Of a DNA stretch of 57,048 bases, positions 1-9,200 are shown piece by piece. Position 1 is the stretch's first letter, and the number at the start of each line of letters is the position of its first letter. The DNA comes from a virus: positions 1-57,048 of the IMG/VR virus record IMGVR_UViG_3300046820_001085; one strand, given 5' to 3'. The position numbers and the translations under genes are program-made. The notes below the pieces were generated by a model that saw only the letters and a list, made by a program, of their open reading frames with translations, was not told the DNA's origin and made no database searches.

Positions 1-143
1 GACCAAGTGATGCTGACTTAGATCTAAGCGGTGCTTTAGATTTAGGACCAGCAGAAGGTGAAGGAGCCGAAGGTGCACCAGAAGTAGGCGCACCGGGAGC
101 CGCAACACCAGCGGCCGCTGGCGGCGCCGCACCAGCGGCATAA
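1..143 (+). CDS. C-terminal end of a structural protein, probably portal gp20 (partial)
   Basis: The reading frame is open from base 3 to a TAA at 141-143 and is cut by the window edge. The visible tail of about 46 residues is rich in Ala, Gly, Pro and Glu and ends in GGAAPAA, which looks like a disordered C-terminal tail. No domain is visible. The portal assignment rests only on gene order: in T4-like phages the portal gene precedes the small core genes and the gp21-gp22-gp23 cassette found immediately downstream. It could instead be another core or scaffold protein. Confidence 0.5.
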   Translation, partial: PSDADLDLSGALDLGPAEGEGAEGAPEVGAPGAATPAAAGGAAPAA

Positions 144-155
144 ACTAAGATATCG

Positions 156-162
156 GTAAATA
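156..162 (+). promoter_or_regulatory. T4-type late promoter element (GTAAATA), leaderless spacing
   Basis: GTAAATA lies exactly 5 nt before the ATG at 168. T4 late promoters (TATAAATA) initiate about 6 nt after the last A, so transcription should begin at or next to the ATG. There is no Shine-Dalgarno sequence between element and ATG. Confidence 0.55.
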
Positions 163-167
163 GTGTT

Positions 168-374
168 ATGAGATTTAATGACTTAACTTTATTACAGAAT
201 GAAATCGAAGAGGAAGTAGACCCAGATGTTGCTTTCTTCGGTGACCTACGCAGAAAACGTCTAAGTCTAGAACATGTAAACAAATTAAGAAAGCTTAAAG
301 ATTTACGTGACTACGAGTCCAAACAGCGATTAAAACTTGTCAAACAGATGTACGCTAGGCCGCCAGCGGTTTAA
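168..374 (+). CDS. Small basic/acidic prohead-core-like protein
   Basis: This 68-residue protein has an acidic N-terminal part (EIEEEVDPD) and a Lys/Arg-rich helical C-terminal half (KLRKLKDLRDYESKQRLKL). It lies between the probable portal gene and the protease gp21, where T4 has the small prohead core genes 67 and 68. A core or internal-head role is therefore inferred from synteny only; I see no sequence signature that proves it. The ATG sits 5 nt after a GTAAATA late element with no ribosome binding site, so the mRNA is probably leaderless. Translational coupling to the upstream gene is possible because only 24 nt separate them. Confidence 0.6.
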   Translation: MRFNDLTLLQNEIEEEVDPDVAFFGDLRRKRLSLEHVNKLRKLKDLRDYESKQRLKLVKQMYARPPAV

Positions 375-465
375 CTTATCTTTCCTGTGATCTAAAGAAA
401 AACTCCGTTTTTTCTGCCATTTCTCCTTCTTTTGACTACGCCTTCTGTAAGTAGTTATTGGTAAA

Positions 466-481
466 GCACGTTAATACGTGC
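466..481 (+). promoter_or_regulatory. Perfect 6-bp inverted repeat in the leader of the next gene
   Basis: GCACGT-TAAT-ACGTGC forms a perfect hairpin with a TAAT loop about 25 nt before the ATG at 507. It is followed by a second short dyad (GCG..CGC) and the ribosome binding site AAGGAG. It may be an mRNA 5' stem that stabilises or modulates translation, or a protein-binding dyad. The 374-506 gap otherwise holds no open gene. Confidence 0.35.
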
Positions 482-506
482 GCCCCTTAGCGCAAGGAGA
501 ATATAA

Positions 507-1301
507 ATGACAAAAACAGTACTAGAGCAAGCGTTGGACCATCTTCTTAACAAAGAAGAAAGCAAAGCCGCCGCATTGTTACATGATTACTATGTTGGTG
601 TCGGCCGTCAAGTCTATGAAGACATTATGGCCGACGATATCGCTTTCGAAGACGAAGCCGAAATGGCCGCCAATGCGGTTGAAGATGTCGAATCTGATTT
701 AACAGAAGAAGGCAACGATGAGTTTGCTCCAGAAATGGGCGACGAAGAAGAAGCCACAGGCGACTTAGACGCTGAAATGGGTGGTGAAGAAGCCGCTCCA
801 GTTGACGCAGATGCCGCTGATGTTGCTGACGCTATGATGGATGTTGAGTCCGCATTAGCTAAACTAAAAGCAGAATTTGAAGAAATGGTTGGTGGCGAAG
901 AAGTTGAAGCCGCTGGCGAAGAAGGTGAGATGGACGGCGAAATGCCACCAGAAGACGAAGAATCACGTATTGGTGAAGCTTTAGAACTACAAAAAGTTTC
1001 TTTAGATGCCAACACAGAAGGTAGCCCAGTAGGTTCTGGTTCCGGCGCAAACAGCGTTACAGGTGCTACAAACACAACAAGCCCAGTTGCTAAACGTAAC
1101 CCAATGATGGCCCGTCCATCTACACAGTTCGGTGGTAGCACAAGCGGTGAAGGCACAGCTAGTGGTACAACACCAGCTAAGTCTCCTAAGTCACAAGACA
1201 TGGGCGGCACAACAAAGCCAGCATTAAGTAAAGTTGCTAGACCAGGTACAGCACCAGGTCGTGAAGGCGGCTCTAGCTCAAACGTATTACCTCGAGGTTA
1301 A
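507..1301 (+). CDS. Acidic core/scaffold-associated protein of unknown function
   Basis: This 264-residue protein has a helical N-terminus (about 1-45, MTKTVLEQALDHLLNKEE), a very acidic middle (about 45-155, runs of EEE, GDEEE and EEAAP) and a low-complexity Ser/Thr/Gly/Pro C-terminus. A strong AAGGAG lies 7 nt before the ATG. It sits directly upstream of the prohead protease, separated by 3 nt, in the head operon. The acidic composition suits a prohead core protein that is digested by gp21 during maturation; several [LI]-x-E tripeptides are present. It is not recognised as a named family. A 198-aa open frame on the opposite strand is a shadow of its repetitive codons. Confidence 0.7.
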   Translation: MTKTVLEQALDHLLNKEESKAAALLHDYYVGVGRQVYEDIMADDIAFEDEAEMAANAVEDVESDLTEEGNDEFAPEMGDEEEATGDLDAEMGGEEAAPVDADAADVADAMMDVESALAKLKAEFEEMVGGEEVEAAGEEGEMDGEMPPEDEESRIGEALELQKVSLDANTEGSPVGSGSGANSVTGATNTTSPVAKRNPMMARPSTQFGGSTSGEGTASGTTPAKSPKSQDMGGTTKPALSKVARPGTAPGREGGSSSNVLPRG

Positions 1302-1304
1302 ACC

Positions 1305-1946
1305 ATGATGAACCTACAGCCACTACGTGAAAATTTAAGTTTTGATCAAGCACAAATGGTTCTTGAGACTAAAGACACAGCCAGTGGCGGTAAGGATCTC
1401 TACATGAAAGGTGTTTTCATCCAGGGAGGTGTACGTAATCACAATCAACGTGTATACCCTGTAAACGAAATCACAAACGCTGTAGAGAGCATTCGTAAAC
1501 GATTAGATAGTGGCTTCTCTGTTCTAGGAGAAGCAGACCACCCAGACGATCTACAAGTAAACATTGACCGAGTAAGTCACATGGTTACTGAGATGTGGAT
1601 GGATGGCCCTAACGGTTATGGTAAGTTAAAACTTATCCCTACCCCAATGGGAAACATTATCAAAACATTGCTTGAAAGCGGTGTTAAGTTAGGTGTCAGC
1701 AGTCGCGGATCCGGCAATGTTACTGAATCAGGTAGCGTGTCGGATTTTGAAATTGTAACAGTTGACGTTGTAGCACAACCTAGTGCTCCAGAAGCCTACC
1801 CGACACCAATTTATGAAAGAGTAATGGGCAGTCGTAGACGTGCCGCTCTAATGGATGTGGCCTATGCGGCGACCTACGATAGGTCCGCACAAAAGTACCT
1901 CGAATCTGAGGTGTCTAGATTCATATCGAATCTAAAGAAAGTCTGA
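1305..1946 (+). CDS. 21: Prohead core protease (gp21-like)
   Basis: This 213-residue serine protease matures the prohead by cutting scaffold, core proteins and the capsid N-terminus after [LI]-x-E. Family-typical motifs are visible: GVFIQGGVRNHNQRVYP near residues 36-52, the catalytic His in GEADHP (about H79) and the nucleophile Ser in GVSSRGSG (about S132/S133). The size is close to T4 gp21 (212 aa). The gene starts 3 nt after the upstream stop; ATG codons lie at 1305 and 1308, and either could be used. It precedes scaffold and capsid genes, the standard T4 order 21-22-23. Confidence 0.95.
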   Translation: MMNLQPLRENLSFDQAQMVLETKDTASGGKDLYMKGVFIQGGVRNHNQRVYPVNEITNAVESIRKRLDSGFSVLGEADHPDDLQVNIDRVSHMVTEMWMDGPNGYGKLKLIPTPMGNIIKTLLESGVKLGVSSRGSGNVTESGSVSDFEIVTVDVVAQPSAPEAYPTPIYERVMGSRRRAALMDVAYAATYDRSAQKYLESEVSRFISNLKKV

Positions 1947-1956
1947 GGAAAAAACA

Positions 1957-3063
1957 ATGAGTAAATTTACAGAAATGTTAGGCAACTCTGTTTTATCCGA
2001 AGAGGTGCGTGAGAATATCAACGCCGCTTGGGAAAAACACTTGTCTGAAAGCCGTGAGGAAGTCACAGCAGAATTACGTGAAGAATTTGCTTCACGTTAC
2101 GAACACGATAAAGGTCAGCTAATTGAAGCTATGGATAAGCTAATGCAGGATACAATCTCTGCAGGTGCTACCGACCTAAAATCATTGCGTGAAAGCGCAT
2201 TAGCACAGCGTACAAAGTATGCCGCTAAAATTAAAGAAGATACAGCATTATTACAAAAGCTAGTTTTAGAAACTCTTTCAAAAGAAGTTGCTGAACTACG
2301 TAATGATCGCGCTACATCTAAAGCCGCTATTGCTCAACTTGAAGAGTTTGCATTACGTAAACTAACAGGTGAGTTAAGCGAATTGCATGAAGACCACAAG
2401 AGCCTAGTAAACGCTCGCGTTAAACTAGTTGCTGAAGGTCGTAAAGCAATTGAAGAAGCCAAGAGTGCATTTGTTAAGAAAGCTAGCGAAAAAGTTAACA
2501 CTATTGTTGCTGAAACTTTCAAGAAAGAAATCACTCAACTTAAAACAGATATCCGTGAAGCAAAAGAAAACAACTTTGGTCGTAAGATCATGGAAGCTTT
2601 TGCCGCAGAATTTATGGCATCTAAGTTTGCAGACGGTACAGCCGTTAGCCAACTTAACAAATCAATTATCGAAATTCAAGGTCAATTAAAAGAGGCTAAC
2701 ACAAAACTAACACAAAAAGAACAACAAATTAGCGAGTCGCTTCGTCGTCAGCGCATTGCGGAAGATCAAGCACAGCGAGTTCGCGTAATGCAAGAGTTGT
2801 GTGCTCCGTTGTCAAAAGACAAACGTGGCATCATGGAAGAGTTACTAGAAAGCACAGATACGTCTAAGCTAAAAGATCAATTCCAAAAGTTCTTGCCATC
2901 AGTCCTAAACGAAGAAGTTCGTCGTGAGAAGAAACAATTAGTTGAAGGACAACAATCGCAGAAGACTGTGATTACTGGTAACAAATCTCAAGTTGAGATC
3001 GTTGCCGCCCCAGCCGAAGCTGACGAAACTATTCGTCAACTACGTAAACTCGCTGGTATTTAA
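1957..3063 (+). CDS. 22: Prohead core scaffold protein (gp22-like)
   Basis: This 368-residue protein is highly charged and almost entirely coiled-coil-like, with Lys/Glu/Ala-rich heptads from about 20 to 320. It lies between protease and major capsid genes as in T4. Scaffold gp22 forms the prohead core and is degraded by gp21. A GAGGAAAAAAC ribosome binding region precedes the ATG, 10 nt after the gp21 stop. The extreme C-terminus reads IRQLRKLAGI, a short motif that recurs in two proteins near the terminase (see findings). Longer than T4 gp22 (269 aa). Confidence 0.9.
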   Translation: MSKFTEMLGNSVLSEEVRENINAAWEKHLSESREEVTAELREEFASRYEHDKGQLIEAMDKLMQDTISAGATDLKSLRESALAQRTKYAAKIKEDTALLQKLVLETLSKEVAELRNDRATSKAAIAQLEEFALRKLTGELSELHEDHKSLVNARVKLVAEGRKAIEEAKSAFVKKASEKVNTIVAETFKKEITQLKTDIREAKENNFGRKIMEAFAAEFMASKFADGTAVSQLNKSIIEIQGQLKEANTKLTQKEQQISESLRRQRIAEDQAQRVRVMQELCAPLSKDKRGIMEELLESTDTSKLKDQFQKFLPSVLNEEVRREKKQLVEGQQSQKTVITGNKSQVEIVAAPAEADETIRQLRKLAGI

Positions 3064-3083
3064 GATTAAATTAGGAGACAATT

Positions 3084-4289
3084 ATGTCACAAGCTCTATT
3101 TGAAGCTAAAAATTGGTCTGCTACTAAAGAAGCTTTAGTAGAAGGTCTAAGTGGTCAACGTAAGACTACAATGGAAGTTGTTCTAGAGAACACTAAAAAG
3201 TATTTGACAGAAACAGCTACAACTGGTGCTACTGCCAGCGGTAACGTTGCTGTTCTAAACAAGGTTATTCTACCAGTTATTCGTCGCGTTATGCCAACAA
3301 CAATCGCTAACGAATTAGTTGGTGTTCAACCAATGCAAGGTCCAGTTTCTCAGATTCACACTTTACGTGTTCGTTATGCAGAAGCTATGGCTGAGAAGAC
3401 AGGTGGTAGCGCAGGTGCCGTTATCGGTGGTGCAGTAAGTGCTAACGATGAAGCCCTAAGCCCATTCAAGATTGCTCAACAATATTCTGGTTCTGCCGCT
3501 GGTACAGGCGCCGCAACAAGCGCACTTGAAGGCGTTGGCGGCAAGAAGATGAACATCCAGATCTTGAAAGAGACTGTTGAAGCTAAGAGCCGTAAGTTAA
3601 GTGCTCGTTGGACATTTGAAGCCGCTCAAGACGCACAAGCCATCCACGGTGTTGACGTTGAAGCTGAAATCATGGCCGCTCTAGCACAAGAAATCACAGC
3701 TGAAATTGACCAAGAAGTTATTGGCTCTTTGATCAACTTAGCTGGTAGCGCATATGGTACATACGACCAAGCCGCTGTATCTGGTACAGCCAACTTCGTT
3801 GGTGACCAACACGCCGCTCTTGCAGTATTGGTAAACCGTGCCGCTAACGACATCGCTAGCCGTACACGTCGTGGTGCTGGTAACTACATTGTAGTTTCTC
3901 CAACAGCATTGACAATTCTACAATCTGCTACAACATCTGCTTTCGCTCGTACAACAGAAGGTACATTCGAAGCTCCAACAAACACAAAGTTCGTTGGTAC
4001 ATTGAACAGTTCAGTTCGTGTATACGTTAACCACTACGCAGGCGATGCGGCTCCGATCCTAATCGGTTACAAAGGTGCTAACGAAATGGATGCTCCAGCA
4101 TTCTACTGCCCATACATCCCATTGATGAGTTCTGGTGTTATCCTTGACCCAGCTACATTTGAACCAACTGTCAGCTTCATGACACGTTACGGTTATGTTG
4201 AACTAAGCAACAGCGCATCTTCTTTAGGTAACGCTGCCGACTACGTTAACACAATCGCTATCGATGCTGGTAACCTAAGCTTCATCTAA
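3084..4289 (+). CDS. 23: Major capsid protein (gp23-like)
   Basis: This 401-residue protein has the T4-like capsid signatures VLNKVILPVIRRVMPTTIA and ELVGVQPMQGP near residues 57-90, and a C-terminal segment (MSSGVILDPATFEPTVSF, MTRYGYVEL) typical of gp23. Ribosome binding site AGGAGA precedes the ATG. The N-terminal about 43 residues are likely a scaffold-binding peptide removed by gp21: LTE at 41-43 fits the [LI]-x-E cleavage rule, with LVE at 18-20 as a second candidate. It is followed directly by a strong terminator. At 401 aa it is shorter than T4 gp23 (521), as in many aquatic T4-like phages. Confidence 0.96.
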   Translation: MSQALFEAKNWSATKEALVEGLSGQRKTTMEVVLENTKKYLTETATTGATASGNVAVLNKVILPVIRRVMPTTIANELVGVQPMQGPVSQIHTLRVRYAEAMAEKTGGSAGAVIGGAVSANDEALSPFKIAQQYSGSAAGTGAATSALEGVGGKKMNIQILKETVEAKSRKLSARWTFEAAQDAQAIHGVDVEAEIMAALAQEITAEIDQEVIGSLINLAGSAYGTYDQAAVSGTANFVGDQHAALAVLVNRAANDIASRTRRGAGNYIVVSPTALTILQSATTSAFARTTEGTFEAPTNTKFVGTLNSSVRVYVNHYAGDAAPILIGYKGANEMDAPAFYCPYIPLMSSGVILDPATFEPTVSFMTRYGYVELSNSASSLGNAADYVNTIAIDAGNLSFI

Positions 4290-4315
4290 TCCCTAAAAAG
4301 GTTAGTAGAAACTCG

Positions 4316-4341
4316 AAAAGGGCTCTTGGGAGCCCTTTTCT
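4316..4341 (+). terminator. Rho-independent terminator after the capsid gene
   Basis: AAAAGGGCTC, a TTGG loop, then GAGCCCTTTT and further T residues form a perfect 10-bp stem 26 nt after the capsid stop. It should end the head-operon transcript. Confidence 0.85.
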
Positions 4342-4346
4342 ATTGG

Positions 4347-4353
4347 TTAAGTA
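4347..4353 (+). promoter_or_regulatory. Late-promoter-like element TTAAGTA, leaderless spacing
   Basis: TTAAGTA lies 4 nt before the ATG at 4358. The combination TAAGTA-4 nt-ATG recurs almost identically at 28327-28337 (TAAGTACAGTATG versus TAAGTATAGTATG), which supports a functional variant of the TAAATA late element. Confidence 0.4.
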
Positions 4354-4357
4354 TAGT

Positions 4358-4603
4358 ATGTTTACAGATATGAAAGTTCGCTTAGATAGAGCAAAAATAT
4401 GCCAAGGATGCGAGTACTATCGTCGTAGTACTAGGCAATGTACCGAGTGTGGATGCTTGGTTAATTTTAAAGTTATGATAGCAGATACAGAATGCCCAAA
4501 AGGTAAATGGGGCAAGGTTACAGAAGGCACAGATATGTTTGCTGAAATAGCCAATCAAGCTCAAAGGATATTCTTTAATAAAGAAGCAGGACCAAAAAAC
4601 TAA
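4358..4603 (+). CDS. Small cysteine-rich, probable zinc-binding protein
   Basis: The protein is 81 residues from the ATG at 4358; an in-frame TTG at 4343 overlaps the terminator's downstream end and was not used. Six cysteines are arranged C15-x2-C18-x9-C28-x2-C31-x-C33 plus C46, which fits two or more metal-binding knuckles (CQGCEYYRRSTRQCTECGC). Small proteins of this kind are common in aquatic T4-like phages next to structural genes, but their role is unknown. It lies between capsid and holin-like genes and is probably late. A nucleic-acid or protein-binding zinc ribbon is the best guess. Confidence 0.7.
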   Translation: MFTDMKVRLDRAKICQGCEYYRRSTRQCTECGCLVNFKVMIADTECPKGKWGKVTEGTDMFAEIANQAQRIFFNKEAGPKN

Positions 4604-4610
4604 GCCTCTG

Positions 4611-4617
4611 GTAAATA
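4611..4617 (+). promoter_or_regulatory. Late promoter element GTAAATA
   Basis: GTAAATA lies 18 nt before the ATG at 4636. A Shine-Dalgarno (AAGGAGG) sits between them, so this copy has a short conventional leader. Confidence 0.5.
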
Positions 4618-4635
4618 ACCGTAAGGAGGCCCAAT

Positions 4636-5082
4636 ATGCCAAAATTAGATGAATTTTTAGTAGCTGATAAAGCTGGTCCAATGAGTCCAGGTGCACAGGC
4701 TAGCATTGAAGCAAAAGTAGCCAGCGGTGGCTGGTCAAGTGCAGATGAAGCCGCAAAAACAAAAGCAGTAGCTGATGCGGCCGCACAAGTAGCAGTTCAA
4801 GGTGCTACAAACACATTAGAAACAGACGATAGATTCGGCAACTTTATTAACAGCAAGTGGCGCCCAATGATGGCGTTCATATATATGATTACATGTGCAA
4901 CTGACTTTGTTATATTCCCTGTATTATGGAGTGTATTACAAGCAGTTCAAGGTGGACAAGTTACGAGTCAATGGAGTCCACTAACATTGCAAGGCGCAGG
5001 TTTATACCACATTGCAATGGGTGCTGTTCTTGGTTTGGCTGCTTACGGACGTAGTCAAGAGAAAATTGCTGGTAAGTCATAA
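4636..5082 (+). CDS. Holin-like membrane protein
   Basis: This 148-residue protein has a soluble Ala-rich N-terminus (1-70) followed by SKWRPMMAFIYMITCATDF and a second hydrophobic span: predicted membrane segments about 78-101 and 117-137, then a basic tail (GRSQEKIAGKS). The WRP motif just before a transmembrane hairpin resembles the 3TM holin family (Pfam Phage_holin/GTA_holin_3TM), which permeabilises the inner membrane so that lysin can act. No endolysin is adjacent, so the lysis role is inferred. Strong AAGGAGG ribosome binding site; its stop overlaps the next start by one base. A structural membrane protein is the alternative. Confidence 0.6.
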   Translation: MPKLDEFLVADKAGPMSPGAQASIEAKVASGGWSSADEAAKTKAVADAAAQVAVQGATNTLETDDRFGNFINSKWRPMMAFIYMITCATDFVIFPVLWSVLQAVQGGQVTSQWSPLTLQGAGLYHIAMGAVLGLAAYGRSQEKIAGKS

Positions 5083-6194
5083 TGTCAATCAACACGAATC
5101 ACTCGCAGGAATCACTTACACCAGATTCTGGTGTCCTTACAATTAAAGGTACAGGTGCCTTAAAACTTCCTGCAGGTGGTTCGTCAGATCGTCCGTCAAT
5201 AAATGTTGGCGGCTACATCAGATTTGCTACAAACAATACAACCACAGAATATTTTGATGGTGCCAATTGGCAAACACTTACGTCTAAAGAATATGTTGAC
5301 AATGAACTCAACAATATTACATTAGACAAATTAGTTGATGTACAAAGTGCTACACCAACTGATGGACAGGTTATCTCTTATGATGCTAATCTTGGACAAT
5401 TTAGAACACAAACACAAGCATTAACTGTTATAACAAGATTGTTTTCAGGTACAGGTACAGCATTTGATTTTGATATCATTACAAGTGTTGGAAGTGTACA
5501 AAACTTAGTAGTAAGTGTTGATGGTATTCAACAAGAGCCGTTTTACAGCTATACATTAGTTGATGGCCACATTGTTAACTTTGACGAAGCACCAGAAGCT
5601 GGCGCACGTATTCAAGTTAAAATTTTAAAGAGTACTACTTCAACAGATAGAGCAAGACCTAGAGTTACTGGCGTAAGCTATAGCACTATTGGTCCTTACA
5701 CAACAATTTCTATTGTAGCAACAGACATTACATATGGCACTGGTGCTAGAATTGGTAATCAAGAAATCACACGCATTGATTACCCAACAGTTTCTACTAT
5801 GCAACTCATGGTAGAGACAAGTCGGGTCAGTGGTTCCTTATGGAATACTCCACAAGACTTGACACTGGTAGATACCAGCGGAAATGAATTTGTATTTCCG
5901 AATTTAATAAACTATGGCATGTCTAAGCCTTACTGGACTAATTCAAATTCCTATATCGGAACTTTTTCAGCCGGAGACACTATTAATTTTACACTTGGAG
6001 TAAATAATGCTACAAGTATTATAATTGATCCTGCTTATGCAGGTGAATCCGCAATTGGATGGTTATCCATCAGTAATGGACATATTGTAGGAACTGCTCC
6101 TAATAACAGCACTCCTAGTCGATATCAAATTACTGTCACTGCTAGCAACGGAAGCGTTAATATAACGAACAACTTCTGGTTACTAGTTATTTGA
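5082..6194 (+). CDS. Tail fibre/baseplate-associated structural protein with Ig-like C-terminus
   Basis: This 370-residue protein begins with a segment typical of aquatic T4-like virion proteins (LTIKGTGALKLPAGG, RPSINVGGYIRF, FDGANWQTL). A middle domain (about 125-185) has the fibre cap pattern 'V-DGIQQEP-YSYTLVDG-VNFDEAPEAG-I-VKIL', which is repeated near the C-terminus of the next giant fibre. Residues about 285-370 look like a putative Ig/cadherin-like (He_PIG) domain. The start codon overlaps the upstream stop by one base, so translation is coupled. An adhesin or fibre-connector role is inferred; exact identity is not recognised. Confidence 0.7.
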   Translation: MSINTNHSQESLTPDSGVLTIKGTGALKLPAGGSSDRPSINVGGYIRFATNNTTTEYFDGANWQTLTSKEYVDNELNNITLDKLVDVQSATPTDGQVISYDANLGQFRTQTQALTVITRLFSGTGTAFDFDIITSVGSVQNLVVSVDGIQQEPFYSYTLVDGHIVNFDEAPEAGARIQVKILKSTTSTDRARPRVTGVSYSTIGPYTTISIVATDITYGTGARIGNQEITRIDYPTVSTMQLMVETSRVSGSLWNTPQDLTLVDTSGNEFVFPNLINYGMSKPYWTNSNSYIGTFSAGDTINFTLGVNNATSIIIDPAYAGESAIGWLSISNGHIVGTAPNNSTPSRYQITVTASNGSVNITNNFWLLVI

Positions 6195-6237
6195 TTATTC
6201 TCTATGTTGGTCTGACACCATACTTAAAATGTCAACA

Positions 6238-6255
6238 AGACTTCACTAGAAGTCT
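6238..6255 (+). promoter_or_regulatory. Leader hairpin upstream of the giant fibre gene
   Basis: AGACTTC-ACTA-GAAGTCT is a perfect 7-bp stem ending 20 nt before the ATG at 6276 and just before the AAGGG ribosome binding site. It has no T-run, so it is more likely an mRNA 5' stem than a terminator. Confidence 0.4.
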
Positions 6256-6275
6256 AAACAAGGGAAAAAAATAAA

Positions 6276-9200
6276 ATGCCTTTAATTAAAGCACGGTCAA
6301 GTTCGATTATCAATGATATCGACTTGCGCGGTACCCCTACCAGCCCAACGGCTAACAAAGGTACCAACACTACTCAAATTGCTTCTACTAGTTTCGTTAC
6401 TGGTGCTGTTAGCGACTTGATTAACTCTGCTCCAGCTGTTTTAGATACACTATCTGAATTAGCAACAGCAATTAACGACGATCAAAATTTTGCAACCACA
6501 GTTGCTAATTCTATCGGAACAAAAGTTGCCAGAGCTGGCGACACATTAACTGGATTCTTAACACTTCACGCTGATCCATCGAATTTGATGCATGCCGCAA
6601 CGAAGAACTATGTTGACAGTCAAATCAACGCACAAATGATTTATAGTACAGATGATGTTCCAGAAGGTTCATTAAATCTATACTACACAGACGCTCGTGT
6701 TCGTGGTGCATGGTCTTTACAAAGCGACAACACTAGTGTACTAGATTATGATCTAGTAACTGGTGTATTGTCTTACAATCACCCACTAAGCGATGGTATC
6801 TTAGAAGGTTCAACAAACCTATACTACACTGACTCGCGTGTACGTAATGCCATTAGCTTGACATCTGATGATAACCAAATTTTTGGTTATGGCGCACAAA
6901 CAGGTGCGTTTACATTTACAACACCTAACACTGATAAAATTGTTGAAGGTTCAACAAACCTATACTTTACAACAGCTCGTGCTCGTAACAGTATTGGTAA
7001 CGGTTCAAATATTGATTATAATGCATCAACTGGTACAATCAGTACACAAGCCGCAGTTTGGAGTGTTAACACACAAACTCATGATGTAGTATTGGACACA
7101 GATGATATTAGCGAAGGTACTACTAATTTGTATTTTACAAATGGTAGAGCCACAGCCGCCATCAGCTTAATAACAGATAACAGTAACATTTTATCTTATG
7201 CTAGTGGTACAGGTGCGTTTACATTTGTAACTCCGAACACTGATGCAATCAGCGAAGGTAGCACAAACTTATATTATACAAATGCTAGAGCACGTTTAGC
7301 AATCAGCGACAACTCTAACTGGCCTAATGTAAGTTATGATAACACAACTGGTGCTATTACTGTTAATGCTCCAAGTACAGATGATGTAACTGAAGGCACA
7401 ACAAACCAATACTTCTTAAACAGCCGCGCTCGTAACGCAGTTAGTTTAACAAGTGACAATCAAAGTGTTTTAGCTTATGATCCTACAACTGGTGTATTCA
7501 CATTCAGCTTAGGTAATCAAACAACTGATGACGTAGCAGAAGGTACAACAAACTTGTACTTCACAACAGGTCGCGCTCGCGCAAGTGTTTCTGTTACTTC
7601 TAGCTGGAACCTATTAAGCTATAACAGCACAAGTGGTGAAATCACTTTAACAACTCCAGATACAGATGATGTAACTGAAGGTTCAACAAACTTATATTAC
7701 ACTAATACTCGTGCTCGTAATGCAGTAAGTGCTACTCAACCAAGTGGTGATGGTGCATTCAGTTACGACAACACAACTGGTGTATTCACATATACAGGTC
7801 CAGATGATGCTGACTACCGTCAAGCAGTTAGTGCATATCGTGCTAGCGGTGATGGCAACTTATCATATGATAGCATGACTGGTGTATTCACATACACAGG
7901 TCCAAGTTCTGCAGAAGTTCGCGCACACTTCAGTGCTACAACAAGTGGTACTGGTTATGGTGGCTTGACATATGATAGCGTAACTGGTGCATTTACATAC
8001 GCTAAAGTAACATCAAGTGATATTCGCGGTGAATTAAGTGCTACAACAAGTGGTACTGGTTATGGTGGCTTGACATATGATAGCGTAACCGGTGTAGCTA
8101 CATTTGCTAAAGTTACAGCCGCAAACATTCGCGGTGAACTAAGTGCTACAAGTGCAAGTGGTGTTACATATAACAGCACTACTGGTGTTATTAACTTAGC
8201 AAGTATTCCTAACAGCAGTTTGACAAACAGTGAAGTTACTGTTAACGGTCATGCTATTGCACTAGGTGCTAGCTATACATTAGACACAGACGATATTGGC
8301 GAAGGTGCTACAAACAAGTATTGGACACAAGCACGTTTTAATACAGCCTTAGCTGGTAAAACAACTGATGATCTAGCAGAAGGTGCAAACCTATACTATA
8401 CACAGGCTCGTTTCAATAGCGCATTTGCCGCTAAAGATACAAGTGGTTTAGCTGAAGATCCAAGTGCAACAGGTACAAGCGGTACGCAGTATTTTACAAC
8501 AGCTCGTGCTCGTAATACGCTAAGTGGTGGTACAGGTGTTACATATACAGCTGGTACTGGTGTTATTGAAATTGGTCAACCAGTTGCTACAACTGACAAC
8601 GTTACATTCAACGATGTAACAGTTAGCGGTGACTTAACAGTATTGGGTACATTAACATCTATTCAATCTAACACAGTTGAAATCAATGACTTGAACCTAA
8701 CATTAGCAAAAGGTAGTGCAAATGCCGCCCAAGCTAACGGCGCTGGTTTAACTATTGATGGTGCCGGTGCTACAATCACTTATGCAAGTGGTACTGACAG
8801 CTGGAACTTCAACAAAGACGTTAGCATTACTGGTGGTTTAAGTTTAACAACTACATTGACAGCTCCTAGCTTTGTTGGTGACTTAACTGGTAATGTAACA
8901 GGTAATGTAACTGGTAACTTAACTGGCAATGTTACAGGTAATGTAACTGGTGATATCACAAGTACAGGTACAAGTTCATTCTCTACAGTTGACATCAATG
9001 GTGGTAATATTGATGGTACAGTAATTGGTGGCGCAACAGCGGCAGCTATTACAGGTACTACAATTACTGCTAACACTGGCTTCAGTGGAAACTTAACTGG
9101 TAATGTAACAGGTAATGTTACAGGTAACGTAACTGGTAACGTAACTGGTAATTTAACTGGTAACGTAACAGGCCAAGTCAGTGATGTGAGTAATCACACA

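Noticed and set aside
431-460. TTGACT-17-TTATTG promoter before the gene at 507
   Set aside because: The -10 matches poorly and the gene belongs to the late head operon; not supported.
614-1210. 198-aa minus-strand open frame opposite the acidic core gene
   Set aside because: Ser/Ala/Pro-rich mirror of GAA/GCC-type codons of the plus-strand gene; no ribosome binding site or promoter.
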